Below, piece after piece: positions 34,316-34,385 of a stretch of DNA of 34,385 bases. The notes beneath the pieces were generated by a model. It had not been told where the DNA came from and made no database searches. It saw only the letters and a program-made list of their open reading frames with translations. Within the stretch, counting starts at the first letter, position 1, and every line of letters starts with the position of its first letter. Location: positions 1 through 34,385 of the forward strand of contig JAHWDD010000054.1 of assembly GCA_023897205.1 (NCBI GenBank), written 5' to 3'. Source of the DNA: Exophiala sp. HKRS030. Its lineage: Eukaryota; Ascomycota; Eurotiomycetes; Chaetothyriales; Herpotrichiellaceae. A program made the position numbers and the translations under genes.

Positions 34316-34385
34316 CTATGTGGGATCTGCGATCGGATTCTCCTGTCAGCATTTTTCTATTCCAGCAGAACATTGTAAATTCTGC

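Overview
This window reads as nuclear DNA of a filamentous ascomycete (Pezizomycotina). Genes are broken by short introns (mostly 45-80 bases, GT-AG, with CTGAC or CTAAC branch points a few bases before the acceptor), and the protein families are typical of moulds: MFS, microsomal P450s, Zn2Cys6 and C2H2 regulators carrying the fungal-specific transcription factor domain, a VAO-type flavoprotein, and a BTB/POZ relic. No polyketide synthase, NRPS, terpene synthase or prenyltransferase is present, so the gene set looks catabolic rather than a classical secondary-metabolite cluster.

Layout, left to right: a secreted SMP-30/gluconolactonase-like lactonase (-) and an MFS transporter (+) share a divergent promoter; a microsomal P450 (+); an FAD aromatic monooxygenase (+); SDR1 (-) divergent from a DapA-family aldolase (+); SDR2 (+), a paralogue of SDR1 with the same intron positions; a C2H2 plus fungal-TF-domain regulator (+); a broken P450 (-) interrupted by a small repeat-rich insertion; an alpha/beta hydrolase (-) with alanine at the usual nucleophile position; a VAO/4-alkylphenol-oxidase-like flavoprotein (-, 10 exons) divergent from a 3-isopropylmalate dehydrogenase homologue (+); a complete homogentisate 1,2-dioxygenase homologue (-); a type-B carboxylesterase (+); a BTB/POZ pseudogene (+); and a Zn2Cys6 regulator (-) cut by the right edge of the window.

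How they may work together (inference): the esterase could release a phenolic from an ester, the VAO-type oxidase would attack the para side chain, the P450 and FAD monooxygenase would hydroxylate to a hydroquinone, the homogentisate-dioxygenase homologue would open the ring, and the SDRs, hydrolase, lactonase, aldolase and beta-decarboxylating dehydrogenase would process side chain and ring-fission products. The MFS protein would handle transport. The usual downstream partners, maleylacetoacetate isomerase and fumarylacetoacetase, are not in the window.

The strongest unexplained signal is regulatory. The exact octamer ATGTGGGG/CCCCACAT occurs eight times, always in non-coding DNA upstream of structural genes of the set (lactonase/MFS twice, P450, SDR1/aldolase, SDR2, alpha/beta hydrolase, VAO/IPMDH, HGD), against about one expected by chance. 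The two zinc fingers of the local C2H2 regulator carry ADR1-like contact residues (R-H-R and R-L-R) that predict a G-T-G-G-G-G type site, which is the core of the octamer. This suggests a self-contained regulon whose regulator and operator can be matched from sequence alone.
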